A stretch of DNA of 23,167 nt from Euprymna scolopes (GCA_024364805.1 CM044491.1:87185220-87208386); one strand, 5' to 3'. Shown: positions 1 to 13,886, counted from the first letter of the stretch. Made by a program: numbers and translations. Notes: generated from the sequence alone by a model not told the origin.

Positions 1-960
1 ATATTAGTTTGGATATAATAACAGTCATGATGTATGGTATTCAAGTGTGTACATGTATGTCTGGGTTTGAGGTTCCGCGTATGGATATTACTACGTATGT
101 AGGTATAGATGTAAACATGTTATAACTGTATATGACCATTATATGTCTATGTATGTGTGTATATGTGTGTATATATGCGCAGGTGTAGCAAGGTGTAGGT
201 ATTTATATGTATATTAATATATATGTATACATGTGGAGTTTTGATAATTTTCGAGGTTTTATGTTCATTTTTATTTTGTTTGTTTATTGGTTTTGTTTTG
301 TTTTTATTTTTCTTTGTTTTGTTTTATTTATTTGTTTTATTTACCTTATTTTAATTTTAATTTTAATTTTATTCTTGCGTAGTTATAGTTGTGTGAGTAA
401 AATAAAACGAACAACATATATCCGCTTCTGAATATCTGTATTAACGTGTGTGTGCGTATGTGTCTGTGTCTCTGTGTGTGTGTTTGTATACATGTATGTG
501 TGTGGATGGGTGTAGATTAAAAGACACCGGTCAGTACTCAGAGACCATGAGAAATGTTTTTAATTTACGGACTGCAAGACAAAAATAATAAATTATCAAG
601 TACCTTATGCCATAAAAAACAAAAGATGGGATAGATAAAAAGAAAGTGAAATATAAAAGAAGATGTTTATTATCTTCAAAGACCTCACTTGTCCTCCCCC
701 CCCCGCTTATAACTCCCACCCAAGTTACATTCTAACTTATTAAACGAAATAAGAAAATGTTTTTGTTTGAAATATCAGTTCTCGGCGGTAATTCTTGGCC
801 TGAAGACGTAATCCCCCAACGCGGGTGATTACAGAAACATGTATGCACATATGTAGTCATTAATGTTTGTATAAATAAATTTTATATACCTGCTCTTTTC
901 ACTCATTGAGCACTCTTTGGTAGACACATGTTGTTTCATTGGATGTACTTCTAGGAAACT
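1..960. other. AT/TG-rich DNA without a gene
   Basis: I see no credible gene. The first 240 bases are rich in TATG and TGTA steps, 430-500 is an imperfect TG tract, and 260-375 is a T-rich run whose only ORF is a low-complexity Phe/Ile/Leu string. A C-run lies near 695-705. The moderately GC patch at 780-830 matches nothing I know. Confidence 0.6.
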
Positions 961-973
961 AAACTCTACTGGC

Positions 974-980
974 TATATAT

Positions 981-1012
<32 letters not shown>

Positions 1013-1035
1013 GTATATATGTATATATATATATA
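974..1035. repeat. (TA)n microsatellite, interrupted
   Basis: This is about 62 bases of alternating TA with AAA and TG interruptions. It sits where the neighbouring ~300 bp repeat unit has the sequence GCTTATATA, so it probably grew from a TATA step inside that unit. Confidence 0.9.
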
Positions 1036-1039
1036 GAAT

Positions 1040-3331
<2,292 letters not shown>

Positions 3332-3528
3332 CTTTTCCTGAAAACAGCCTGTAGTGTTTCCTAGTAACTGAGTGACAACAAGTCTCCCCAGGTTTCCAGT
3401 ACTCTCCACCTCTTTCGATAACATTTGCAAATAAATTTGCATTATCGTAACAGCTGCTTGCCATTGATTTCTCGTTGGCAGCAGCTATTTGTTTTTGCGG
3501 TATTTGAGTTGTAATAAGCCTTTGTTGC

Positions 3529-3530
<2 letters not shown>
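3332..3530. repeat. Interspersed repeat, copy B (SINE-like, unnamed)
   Basis: This stretch aligns along its length with 5571-5770: shared runs include GTGACAAC, CTTTCCA-like and AAATTTGC segments, CCATTGAT, TGTCGTT/TCTCGTT and AATAAG(C/T)CT. Both copies run into TTGTTG and then an ATT array. About 200 bp, no ORF and a simple A/T-rich tail fit a SINE or the 3' end of a longer element. I cannot assign a family and see no clear tRNA head. Confidence 0.65.

Positions 3531-3591
<61 letters not shown>
3526..3591. repeat. (TTA)n microsatellite
   Basis: About 65 bases of TTA repeats between repeat copy B and the first base of LINE homology. It may be the tail of repeat B, the LINE target, or both. 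It encodes a poly-Leu run that is not a protein. Confidence 0.95.
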
Positions 3592-3592
<1 letters not shown>

Positions 3593-4990
3593 GCTAAGCA
3601 TCCTATTGAAGAGAGAAAAACCGGGGTATAGCTTTGGCTCTGGTGACAGACGCCTCAACCATCTACTGTTATAGATGATTTGAAAATATTCGGTAGAAAT
3701 GAAAAGAAATGGAGAGACTGGTAAAACTTGTGTGGACAGACTCAGGAGACATTGGGATGGAGTTTCGGATTAGTAAATGTGCGGTGCTGGTGATGAAAAG
3801 AGGAGTAAAGGTTCATTCGAATGGAATAGTGCTGCCAAATGGAAAAATCATGATAGAAATAGAAGATACAGGATATAAGTATTTAGGAGTGTGTGAGGGT
3901 GTAGGCATCATGAAAAGAGAAATGAAAGAAAAAGTCAGGAGGGAGTATCTTAGAAGAGTGAAATTAATTGCAAAGTCGAAACTGTATGGAGGAAATTTAA
4001 TGAAAGCAGTAAATGCATGGGCAGTTAGTGTTTGGAGATAAGGTCCGGGAATTTTAGAATGGTCTGACAAGGATTTGCATGCCATGGATATCAAAACAAA
4101 AAAAGTTTTAGCAATGGTTGGTATATTTCACATTCGAAGTAGCATAGCAAGGATGTATCAAAAGAGGAAAGATGGTGGGAGAGGATTGAAAAGTGTAAAA
4201 GATTGTGTTAGAACCGAGGAGATGTCGTTGAAGGAGCATGTGGTTAGAAGTGGGGAGTGGATACTTAAGGTTGTGGCCAATGAAGTGGAGGTACGTGAGA
4301 CCAAGGCTGATTATGTGAAACGTATGCATAGAGAAATGGCAGAGGAACTGGCTAGGAAGAAAATGCATTGAAGGTTCTTCCAGGATATAGCAGCAGTGGC
4401 TGATGAAAGATCATGGCAATGGCTTAGAGCTGGGTATCTGGCTAAGAGTACTGAAGCTTTTGTTTGTGCAACACAAGAGCAGGAAAAAGGAACACGATTC
4501 TTCAAAAAAGTGGTTCTAGGAGAGGAAATTGCTGCAGAATGCCAGATTTGTGGTAAGACCTCAGAGTTGCGCACCTTGCAGCAGGGTGTAATGGACTGAC
4601 CCAAAGAGAGTACCGCAAAAGACACGATCGCATGGGACTCCGGATATATTGGGAGGTGTGTAAGAGGGTTGGAGTGAAGTGTGCTGGAAAATGGTTTGAG
4701 GAGGTGACTGATGAAGTGAGAACAAGTGAGGATGGCAAGGTAGAGGTATGGTGGGACAAAAGTGTCATGACGACCAAGCAATTGGAATATAATCTTCCGG
4801 ATTTGGTCGTCATTGACAAGGTCTCAAGAAACTGGCAGATTGTAGACTTTTCAGTACCCTAGGACAGAAATGTGAGAGAGAAGGAGAATGAGAAGTGGAG
4901 CAGTTATGCTCCATTTGCATTGGAGATAAGGAGTATGCACGGGTTAAAACACAAATAATCTGCAATAGTTCAGTATACTAAATTGAGTAT
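3592..4990 (+). pseudogene. 5'-truncated LINE copy 1: reverse transcriptase C-terminus plus restriction-like endonuclease
   Basis: This is the 3' part of a non-LTR retrotransposon pol gene. In order: the end of the RT palm, with a degraded (F/Y)xDD box at about 3673-3690 (IDDLKIFGRNEK); RT motifs around GMEFRISKCAVLVMKRG and GYKYLG (3740-3890); the thumb (KSKLYGGN, AVNAWAVS); a CxxC...HxxxxC zinc knuckle at 4540-4590 (CQICGK, HLAAGC); and a PD...D endonuclease-like box near 4797-4858 (PDLVVIDK, QIVDFSVP). RLE-bearing LINEs (R2, R4/Dong, NeSL groups) nick a target and reverse-transcribe there. Breaks seen: stops at 4030-4032 (Tyr expected), 4369-4371 and 4860-4862 (both Trp expected), and frameshifts near 3677, 3707 and 4565. 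Homology begins immediately after the TTA array and the 3' UTR is not recognisable. Clade is an inference; the RT call is firm. Confidence 0.9.
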
Positions 4991-5084
4991 CAGAATATAG
5001 CAATAGCACTGCTTCGCCTTCATATATAAATGTAACGATATAATTACGTCTTTACAATGAAAATACGAAAATTTCATAAGATAG

Positions 5085-5106
5085 TTATTATTATTATTAT
5101 TATTAT

Positions 5107-5137
<31 letters not shown>

Positions 5138-5150
5138 TGTAGCAGTAGTA
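5085..5150. repeat. (ATT)n then (TAG)n microsatellite
   Basis: About 22 bases of ATT followed by about 45 bases of TAG with a few changes. It lies downstream of LINE copy 1 and may mark the far side of the same ATT target. Confidence 0.93.
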
Positions 5151-5342
5151 GCTCCTTCAATCTTTGACAGACTATGAATCCCAACGAAGGAGTGCCTGTG
5201 AATGATTTTTTTGTGGTAGGAGGTGCGCAATCTCCAATCACACTTCTCCTGAGTCGACATTGTTACATACCAGTGGCAAGTGAAGTATATGTACAGAAAG
5301 ATTGGAAACAAATGCCAAGATAAGCGGAGAGCACATACACCG

Positions 5343-5452
5343 CCTAGAATTCCCAAATGGTCATATTCCGCATGATCGCGTTTACACACCGATTCTCGTC
5401 AGATCACTGAAGTTAAGCAACATTGAGCCTGGTTAGTACCAGATGAGTAGCC
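5343..5452 (+). pseudogene. 5S rRNA-derived sequence (pseudogene or 5S-headed SINE)
   Basis: From about 5382 to 5452 the sequence follows animal 5S rRNA: ACACCGATTCTCGTC, AGATCACTGAAGTTAAGCAA, then GCCTGGTTAGTAC and a damaged GATGAGTAGCC where GGATGGGTGACC is expected. GGTCATA at 5359 fits the 5S start GGCCATA, with roughly nine extra bases between. The internal A box (AAGTTAAGC) is intact and box C is altered; the last ~25 bases of 5S are missing and replaced by a TACTAC/TAA repeat. So it is not a working 5S gene. 5S-derived SINEs (SINE3 class) are known in animals; a lone pseudogene is the alternative. Confidence 0.8.
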
Positions 5453-5454
5453 AT

Positions 5455-5536
5455 TACTAATATTACTACTACTACTACTATAATAATAATAATAATAATA
5501 ATAATTGTTATTATTATTTTTGTTATTATTATTATG
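5455..5536. repeat. Compound (TAC)n/(TAA)n/(TTA)n microsatellite
   Basis: Imperfect trinucleotide repeats sit between the 5S-like fragment and repeat copy A. They could be the tail of one unit and the target of the next. Confidence 0.9.
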
Positions 5537-5570
5537 CACTAGTTAAGTGTTTTCACCCAGGCAATTATCA

Positions 5571-5770
5571 ATTTTTTCAGAACAAGCTGTGAGATTCTCT
5601 TAAGTCTGTGTGACAACTAGCCTCCCTAGACTTCCAGGCCTCTTTATTTTTTTCAAAAGAATTCGTTCATAAATTTGCGTTATTGCAACTGTTGTTTTCC
5701 ATTGATCTGTCGTTTGTAGCAACTATTGGTCTTTACTGAAATTTGGATGGCAATAAGTCTCTTAAGGATC
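5571..5770. repeat. Interspersed repeat, copy A (pairs with 3332-3530)
   Basis: This aligns with copy B over about 200 bases with many substitutions and a few small gaps. It continues for about 50 bases (to near 5800, GTGGAGGGTG) that copy B lacks, then enters the same TTGTTG plus ATT tail. Shared 3' end and tail argue for two insertions of one retroposon, not a segmental copy. Confidence 0.65.
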
Positions 5771-5829
5771 TAAGTCCTTTTTGCACTTATCCAGTGGAGG
5801 GTGTTGATTTTGTTGTTATTATTATTGTT

Positions 5830-6317
5830 AGTATCATTAATAGATTAATATTATTGTTAGTATCATTTATATATTATTATATTATTAGTAGTACGAGTAA
5901 TTGTAATTGCCTATGGTTTAAGAATTATTTTAACAACTGATCAATTAATTTAAACTAATGCGAGCGGCTCACTATCTTCATTTTTCTCACTTTTATTTTA
6001 TTCTACATATAATTTAACTGCTATATTGCTCACTTCAGTTAGGAAACAATTCTCTGCATATATCCAACAATATTTTTTTAATTATTCTAAATGGAATTCT
6101 AACCATCCTACTCAGTTACATATTTTCCTGTGTTTTTTCGTTCTTACCCACGTTCATGTAATATAGATGCTATTCCCCGGGGATGGTCGATAACCACACA
6201 ACCATCATTTATTTTTCTTTCTCTGAAAATATCTTTTTTATTCGTTTCTTTTCTATTATTTTACATTCAATTTATTTTTCGTTGGATTTTTTACTGTATT
6301 TTATATTTTTATTTTCA
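5830..6317. other. AT-rich DNA, no gene
   Basis: T-rich sequence with degenerate ATT repeats. The T-rich stretch at 6210-6318 ends in TTTTCAGGG, a possible splice-acceptor-like or polypyrimidine sequence just before the coding-like block. Confidence 0.5.
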
Positions 6318-6318
6318 G

Positions 6319-6654
6319 GGCCACGCCAAGTCGGCCAACCGAGACCCCTGATTCACGGGGCTCATTACCCTAGCAAATAAGCACTCTAGACGATTACCAA
6401 TGAGGAATGACCCCACGCCTGTTCCACCATTAAATGTTACTATTGGAAGGCAATTTTACCAAGAGTGATTAGCTAATGGGGGCGGTAACCTTACTTAGTA
6501 ACTTCAACCTTTAGCCAGTGTGGATCAACTCCAACATGCCACCATCGGCAATGTCAGTTCAGACATATAAACGAAAGGAAGGGGTGCATTGACAGACAGT
6601 TTGACCAGGCTCCGATATGAAACAATAGTTGGGCTCGGTCGACTCTAAGGTTAA
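6319..6654 (+). pseudogene. Coding-like relic of unknown family
   Basis: Base composition shifts here to balanced GC. One frame from about 6396 reads protein-like (RNDPTPVPPLNVTIGRQFYQ, then ASVDQLQHATIGNVSSDI, then GALTDSLTRLRYETIVGLGR) but is cut by in-frame stops TGA near 6468, TAG-TAA near 6498 and TAA near 6570. Gln, Thr and Val are frequent, unlike the low-complexity neighbours. I do not recognise the family. It could be an old retroposon ORF or a decayed exon; the CAG after a T-rich run at 6318 would fit an acceptor, but no donor or partner exon is seen. Confidence 0.4.
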
Positions 6655-7251
6655 AACAAAAATCACAAAAAATCATAATAATAAGCATGGAATTCATGAA
6701 TTACTTCTCTGCAGAGTTATCGTTCTTGCTGAAGCTGTTACCTCCCTTATGACATTTGCATTAACGTGGTTCATTAAATATTTAGAGCAATATCATCACA
6801 GTGATGGGCGCTTTCCTTCAGAGGCATCCAATAACATTGTCTGATCAGTTTAATGGGATAGATCGAAGGGTACAGAGGATATGTACATACTGTATAAAAA
6901 TGAAAGTGTAGGGAATATCGAAAAGGGTATCGTTAGCAGACGACTGCTCGGTAGAAAATTATACTCAATAAGATTGTTGCATGACAAGGCAATATATACA
7001 TTCGCTTTGATTTTGATAATTTTATATATCATAGATATTTTTCAAATTCTGATTAGAACTGATAATATGCTTAAATAATACAGAGAACTCGGACACCCAA
7101 GAAAGATGTATAAGTGTGATCTCATAATTAATTTGAAGCGAGTTACTAATGTAGCTTCTGATTTCTAGGTAAGCACGTGAGCCTACATAAAACGAACACT
7201 GAAACAAATATATCTATTTGTCTATCAGTAAATTTCTATATCCTTATGAGA

Positions 7252-7291
<40 letters not shown>

Positions 7292-8054
7292 TATACATGT
7301 ATGTATAGATCTGCGTGTAATTGAAGAGTAATATCATGCTGAAATATAGAAGAATAGAATTGTGATAAGAATAAGTATCCGGATACAAGAGAAGAATTAG
7401 ATGAATTAATAGTAACAAAAAGAACTTATACAGAATGTATAGTTTAATCCAAAGCCCAGAATTCCACCAAAGAAATTGAAAACGAACAGTTATTACTCTC
7501 ACAGACAAGAACTATGCAAGCATCAATAATTTGTAATTTTTAGAATAGAAAAATAAAAGACAGTGGCAGTGTAGTAATATACGGTTAACTGCTAGTTTTC
7601 GTAATTTAGAACTGATTTAAAGTTTCGCCGCTCACTCATTCTATGACCAAATTTTAAACAGGTATTACAATTTATAGATCACCTTCTCAGCTATATTGTG
7701 AAAAGCAATTTCAATTTTCATTCAGTAAAACAAAGTTATGATTAATGTACTGGTGTTCAAAATCGTAAAAAAACTGTAAGGAGGTGAGCGACGATTATGA
7801 TGGTTTCTATAGCAACCAGGTTGCTTCAGAGACTACTGTTTCTACTAATTCCCCGCTCTCGTGAAAAGAGAAGTAACACGTGAAACAGAGAGAATTAAAT
7901 ATGAAAGGAAGATAATTAGAGGGGTTTCATTGAAATCAGACGGGTGTCGTGATTGTTATTGTATATGTGCATGTTACGTTTATGGGGGTGAAAAATAAGA
8001 CTGAAATTAAACAAAGAACATGTGAATTTACTGGATGCCTGACAAAAAACATGG
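6655..8054. other. Unannotated AT-rich DNA with a (TA)n array
   Basis: I see no gene. A clean (TA)n run lies at 7257-7289. ORFs are 60-90 codons, overlap on both strands and look like chance. The slightly GC-richer patch at 7780-7870 holds the X-box-like dyad described separately. Confidence 0.55.
7803..7816. promoter_or_regulatory. X-box-like motif (RFX-type)
   Basis: GTTTCTATAGCAAC fits the RFX X-box consensus GTHNYYATRRNAAC at every position. The bases 7812-7824 also form a 6-bp dyad (GCAACC-A-GGTTGC). RFX factors drive ciliary and other genes. No gene is identifiable nearby, and a chance match in a window this size is possible. Confidence 0.25.
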
Positions 8055-8402
8055 ATTACAATAGAAAAATACGTTCATGGAAAGTAATATGGTTATGGTT
8101 AAACATGGAAAAGTAAAGGACTAGTTGTTAAAACTAGAAAAGAAAAGGAAAATACATTCTAGTAAAAAATATAATAGATTTATAACTTAAAATATTACAG
8201 CATTAAGACTTTGTTTTTTAATTCAATTTATAACATTATATAATCATTTCTTAATGCTGCAATAGTCTAAGTTATAGACTTATTATATATTTTACTACAA
8301 TATCTTGTCCTTTTCTTTTCCAGTTTTACCAACTAGTCCTTTACTTTTCCATGATTAATCTTAACCATATTACTTTTCAAGTTCGCATTTTTCTATTGTA
8401 AT
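8055..8402. repeat. Long inverted repeat (154 bp arms, 40 bp loop)
   Basis: The left arm 8055-8208 (ATTACAATAGAAAAAT...CATTAAGA) pairs with the right arm 8249-8402 with no gap; I count about 21 mismatches, so about 86% identity. Homology stops sharply at both ends. There is no ORF and no obvious target-site duplication. It could be a MITE, a foldback element or a hairpin RNA source. Confidence 0.88.
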
Positions 8403-8514
8403 ACCCTACCCTAGTTATTACACATGTATGAAATAATTGGACTTTCCCGAGGATATGGAATTTATAGCACGTCTATGAAATAATTTTACCTTCGCAAAGA
8501 TGGGTAATGTACAG

Positions 8515-9312
8515 CACATATTTCCTAAGTGACGCCAAGTCTTCTGCTAGTTCATAATTCCACATATCTCATTCAATACTAGACAATTCCGGGTAGTTTG
8601 CTTCTATATATTTCCATCAATCATATTCAATCTCTGATGACGCTAGGTATTCTGCTAGTATATATTTCCAGCAATGCCATTAAATCCCAGACGACGTCGG
8701 GTATTCTGCTGGCATATATTTCCAGCAATGTAATTCTATACTGAGCGACGCCAGGTATTGTTCTAATATATACTTCCAGCAATGTAACTCAGTCCCGGTC
8801 GCGCCAGTTATTCTGCTAGTATATATTTCCACAAATCTCATTTAATCTTGGGCGACGCCGGGTATTCTGCAAGTATATATTTCCACCTATCTAATTCAAT
8901 CCTTGTCAACGCCAGGCATTGTGTAAGTATATATTTCCAACTATCTAATTTAATCCCGGGCGACGCTAGTATATATTCTCACCTATCTCATTCAATCACG
9001 TTCGATGCTGGGTAATCTGCTCGTATATTTTTCAAACCTATTCCATTTTAATTCCAAGCGACGCTGGTTATTCTTCTGGTATATATTTCCACCTATCTGA
9101 TTCCACCCCGGGCGACGCAGGGTACTCAACTAGTATATATTTTCACCTATCTCATTTCGTCCCGTCATTCTGCTAATATATATTTCAACGTATTTCATTC
9201 ACTTCAATCCGCTTGACGCTGGGTATTTTGCAAGTATGTTTTTCCAGCAACGCCATTCAATCCAGGGCGACGCTGGGTATTCTGGTAGAATATATTTCTC
9301 CCTATCTCATTT
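8515..9312 (+). repeat. 54 bp tandem array; each unit looks like a Helitron 3' end
   Basis: About 15 diverged units are recognisable by their GACG core at about 8529, 8580, 8636, 8690, 8743, 8797, 8850, 8904, 8958, 8999, 9056, 9110, 9160, 9211 and 9267; spacing is mostly 50-57 bases. The consensus runs CCCGGGCGACGCCGGG, then TATTCTG, then CTAGT, then ATATATTTCC and ACCTATCTCATTCAAT. The first block can fold as CCCGG/CCGGG, and CTAGT follows seven bases later, the layout of a Helitron terminus (hairpin then CTRR, inserted before T). Two related ~47 bp units with ATGAAATAATT (8427, 8474) precede it. No ORF and no Helitron coding sequence are adjacent. Confidence 0.85.
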
Positions 9313-9544
9313 ACGATAGCCTCCATATCTATATTTAGGATTGTTTCTATAATAGCATTCCATTGCGAGTCTATTCTATTTCGTTGTCCATTTCTTCCTT
9401 CGGGGTTTTCTTTTTTATAGTAAACTTGGCTATGTTGGGTTTGGTCTGTGTCATTTTGATCCCCGAGATTAACGGTTATATTTACTTGTTCAGCGTCTGC
9501 GTATTTGTGTTTCTGACATGAGAAAATGAGCCAACATTCGCAGG
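9313..9544. other. Short gap, no gene
   Basis: AT-rich to mixed composition. I see nothing recognisable. Confidence 0.5.
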
Positions 9545-9826
9545 ATGACGAGCGGGTCCCCGATGCTGGCTACAGAGGGAGCACCAGCCGATCATGACCC
9601 CCAGATCTTTCTTCTGGGTCCCACCATTTGTAATATTTGCATTAAAGATTTTTCAGATGGTGTTTGTGGAAGCACCGGGCCCAGAGTTGTTAAAACTGTG
9701 GTTCTGACGCAGGGATCGTGTTTACCTCGCATGTATATTAGAGGTATAGTGCACTATCACACATACATAAAGAACATGAGCAGACAGACATGGCAAAGTG
9801 TTTCTCCCTGCAGACGAAATTATTAA
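9545..9826 (+). CDS. 93-codon ORF with a CxxC motif; possible transposon fragment
   Basis: The ORF starts at ATG 9545 and its first half is less AT-rich than the flanks. It contains CNICIKDF at about residues 34-41, the opening of a C2H2 finger (CxxC, Phe four on), but the expected Leu and HxxxH do not follow; instead comes Gly/Cys-rich and then AT-rich sequence. N-terminal C2H2 fingers are typical of RLE-type LINEs, and a 3' fragment of such a LINE starts about 280 bases downstream on the same strand, so a scrambled 5' piece of that element is possible. The function is not established, and the ORF may be chance. Confidence 0.25.
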   Translation: MTSGSPMLATEGAPADHDPQIFLLGPTICNICIKDFSDGVCGSTGPRVVKTVVLTQGSCLPRMYIRGIVHYHTYIKNMSRQTWQSVSPCRRNY

Positions 9827-10107
9827 TATTTACTTAGTATACTCATCTCTATTTCAAACTGAAAAGGATATTTGAAGATAGTTTCTCCTCCCATATTTCT
9901 TCGTAAAGTTTTAATTAGGGATAAATATGGCGCTGTTGGTTACTTTTCCACAATTTTAGGATACCCGGGCACTTTAAATTTTAGAAAATAGTTGCAAACG
10001 AAAAAGAAGCAACTAAAGAATAAAATGGAATGAGATACCTTTTTTCTTCTTCCCATTCTTACTTGCTAGACTAAAATTTCTCCGTCACATACAAAAGTCC
10101 ACTCTAA

Positions 10108-10810
10108 ATGTTTTCAAATGTCCGCAGAGTCAATTGCGCACCTTGCAGCAGGGTGTAGTGGACTGGCCCAGAGAGAGTAACACAAAAGACACGATCGCAT
10201 GGGACTCCGGATATATTGGGAAGTGTGTAAGGGGGTTGGGACGAAGTGTGCTGGAAAATGGGTTGAGGAGGTGACTGATGAAGTGTGAACAAGTGAGGAT
10301 GGCAAGGTAGAGGTATGGTGGGACAAAAGTGTCATGACGACCAAGCAATTGGAACATAATCGACCGGATTTTGTCGTCATTGACAAGGTCTCAAAAAACT
10401 GACAGATTGTAGACTTTTCAGTTCCCTGGGACAGGAATGTGAGAGAGAAGGAGAATTAGAAGTGGAGCAATTATGCTCCATTGGCATTGGAGATAAGCCG
10501 TATACACCGGTTAAAACACAAATAATCCCGGTCGTAGTTGGTACACTAGTAGTAGTATCAAGTCGTCTAGAAAGACAATTGAAAAAAAACCCTACAAATC
10601 CCCGAAGTTTTAGGCGGCCTTCAGACCTCTGCAATTGTAGGTACCACCAACATCCTTAGGAAAACCCGTGATCTTTGAAGCTCCTCGTTTGAGACCGAGA
10701 TTAAGGGAAATCCTCTGGACATGAATCCCATCCGTTTCCAGGGAGACGTTGATAAACGAAATCAGAATTATTATTGTTAGTATTGTTGATATTATTATTT
10801 TAATTGCTAG
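10108..10810 (+). pseudogene. 5'-truncated LINE copy 2: endonuclease end, stop codon and 3' UTR
   Basis: This matches LINE copy 1 from its zinc knuckle onward: 10131-10525 against about 4563-4965, with about 28 differences in 395 bases (about 93%). It reads AESIAHLAAGC (second half of the CCHC knuckle), PDFVVIDK and QIVDFSVP of the PD...D endonuclease box, then PVVVGTL and a C-terminus GTTNILRKTRDL ending at TGA 10676-10678. Breaks: in-frame stops in the knuckle-to-endonuclease part (TAA in AGAGAGTAA, TGA in GAAGTGTGA, TGA in AACTGACAG, TAG in GAATTAG) and a frameshift near 10525. The 3' UTR ends in degenerate ATT repeats (10772-10800). Unlike copy 1 it keeps the true C-terminus. Confidence 0.9.
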
Positions 10811-13384
<2,574 letters not shown>

Positions 13385-13561
13385 AAATCAACAGATATGC
13401 CTATTTTTTGACATAATTTCGCTAATACAGCTTTAAATACTTAGATTTTCGGACGGGAGTAGCTGAAGAGTATCGTAAGCACTTTGTACAAGTTTCATGG
13501 ATTTTTATTCACTTGTTCCTCTAATATTTAAAAAATGTAAACTCGTAAATAGCTTGATACG

Positions 13562-13564
<3 letters not shown>

Positions 13565-13654
<90 letters not shown>
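13565..13654. repeat. (TC)n joined to (TA)n
   Basis: About 28 bases of TC and then about 62 bases of TA. It abuts the inferred 3' end of the Helitron at about 13655, so it may have grown from the target or from the TATAT next to the terminus. Confidence 0.95.
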
Positions 13655-13655
<1 letters not shown>

Positions 13656-13886
13656 CTGTACCCTGCCACGCGGTACTTTGGCACAATTTGCTGGAATTGA
13701 AACAATCCAAATAAGAGAAAATGCATGTTTCTTATATGCTTTATTTACCATTACTTGCTGGTACACAAAATTTTTTGTTGTTTCATTTTCTGATCAGATA
13801 TAGAGATTTACTGGTTTGCCGACTCTAGCAGCATACTATTGTCCATGTGAGACACAGTCAGTGTGTAGATATGTCACACAGTTGTA

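Noticed and set aside
207-431. 74-codon membrane-like ORF
   Set aside because: It is low-complexity T-rich sequence with no motif; such ORFs are expected by chance here.
3489-3674. Poly-Leu ORF
   Set aside because: It is a TTA array read in frame. Only its last part is real, being LINE sequence.
4311-4819. Minus-strand ORFs of 105 and 156 codons
   Set aside because: They lie antisense to the LINE endonuclease region, whose plus strand reads as a known domain; the antisense versions recur over copy 2 (10114-10386) for the same reason.
5343-5452. Functional 5S rRNA gene
   Set aside because: Box C is altered, the 3' end is missing, and extra bases interrupt the 5' part.
8515-9312. CRISPR-like array
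   Set aside because: Units are contiguous and diverged with no unique spacers, no cas genes are present, and the context is animal DNA.
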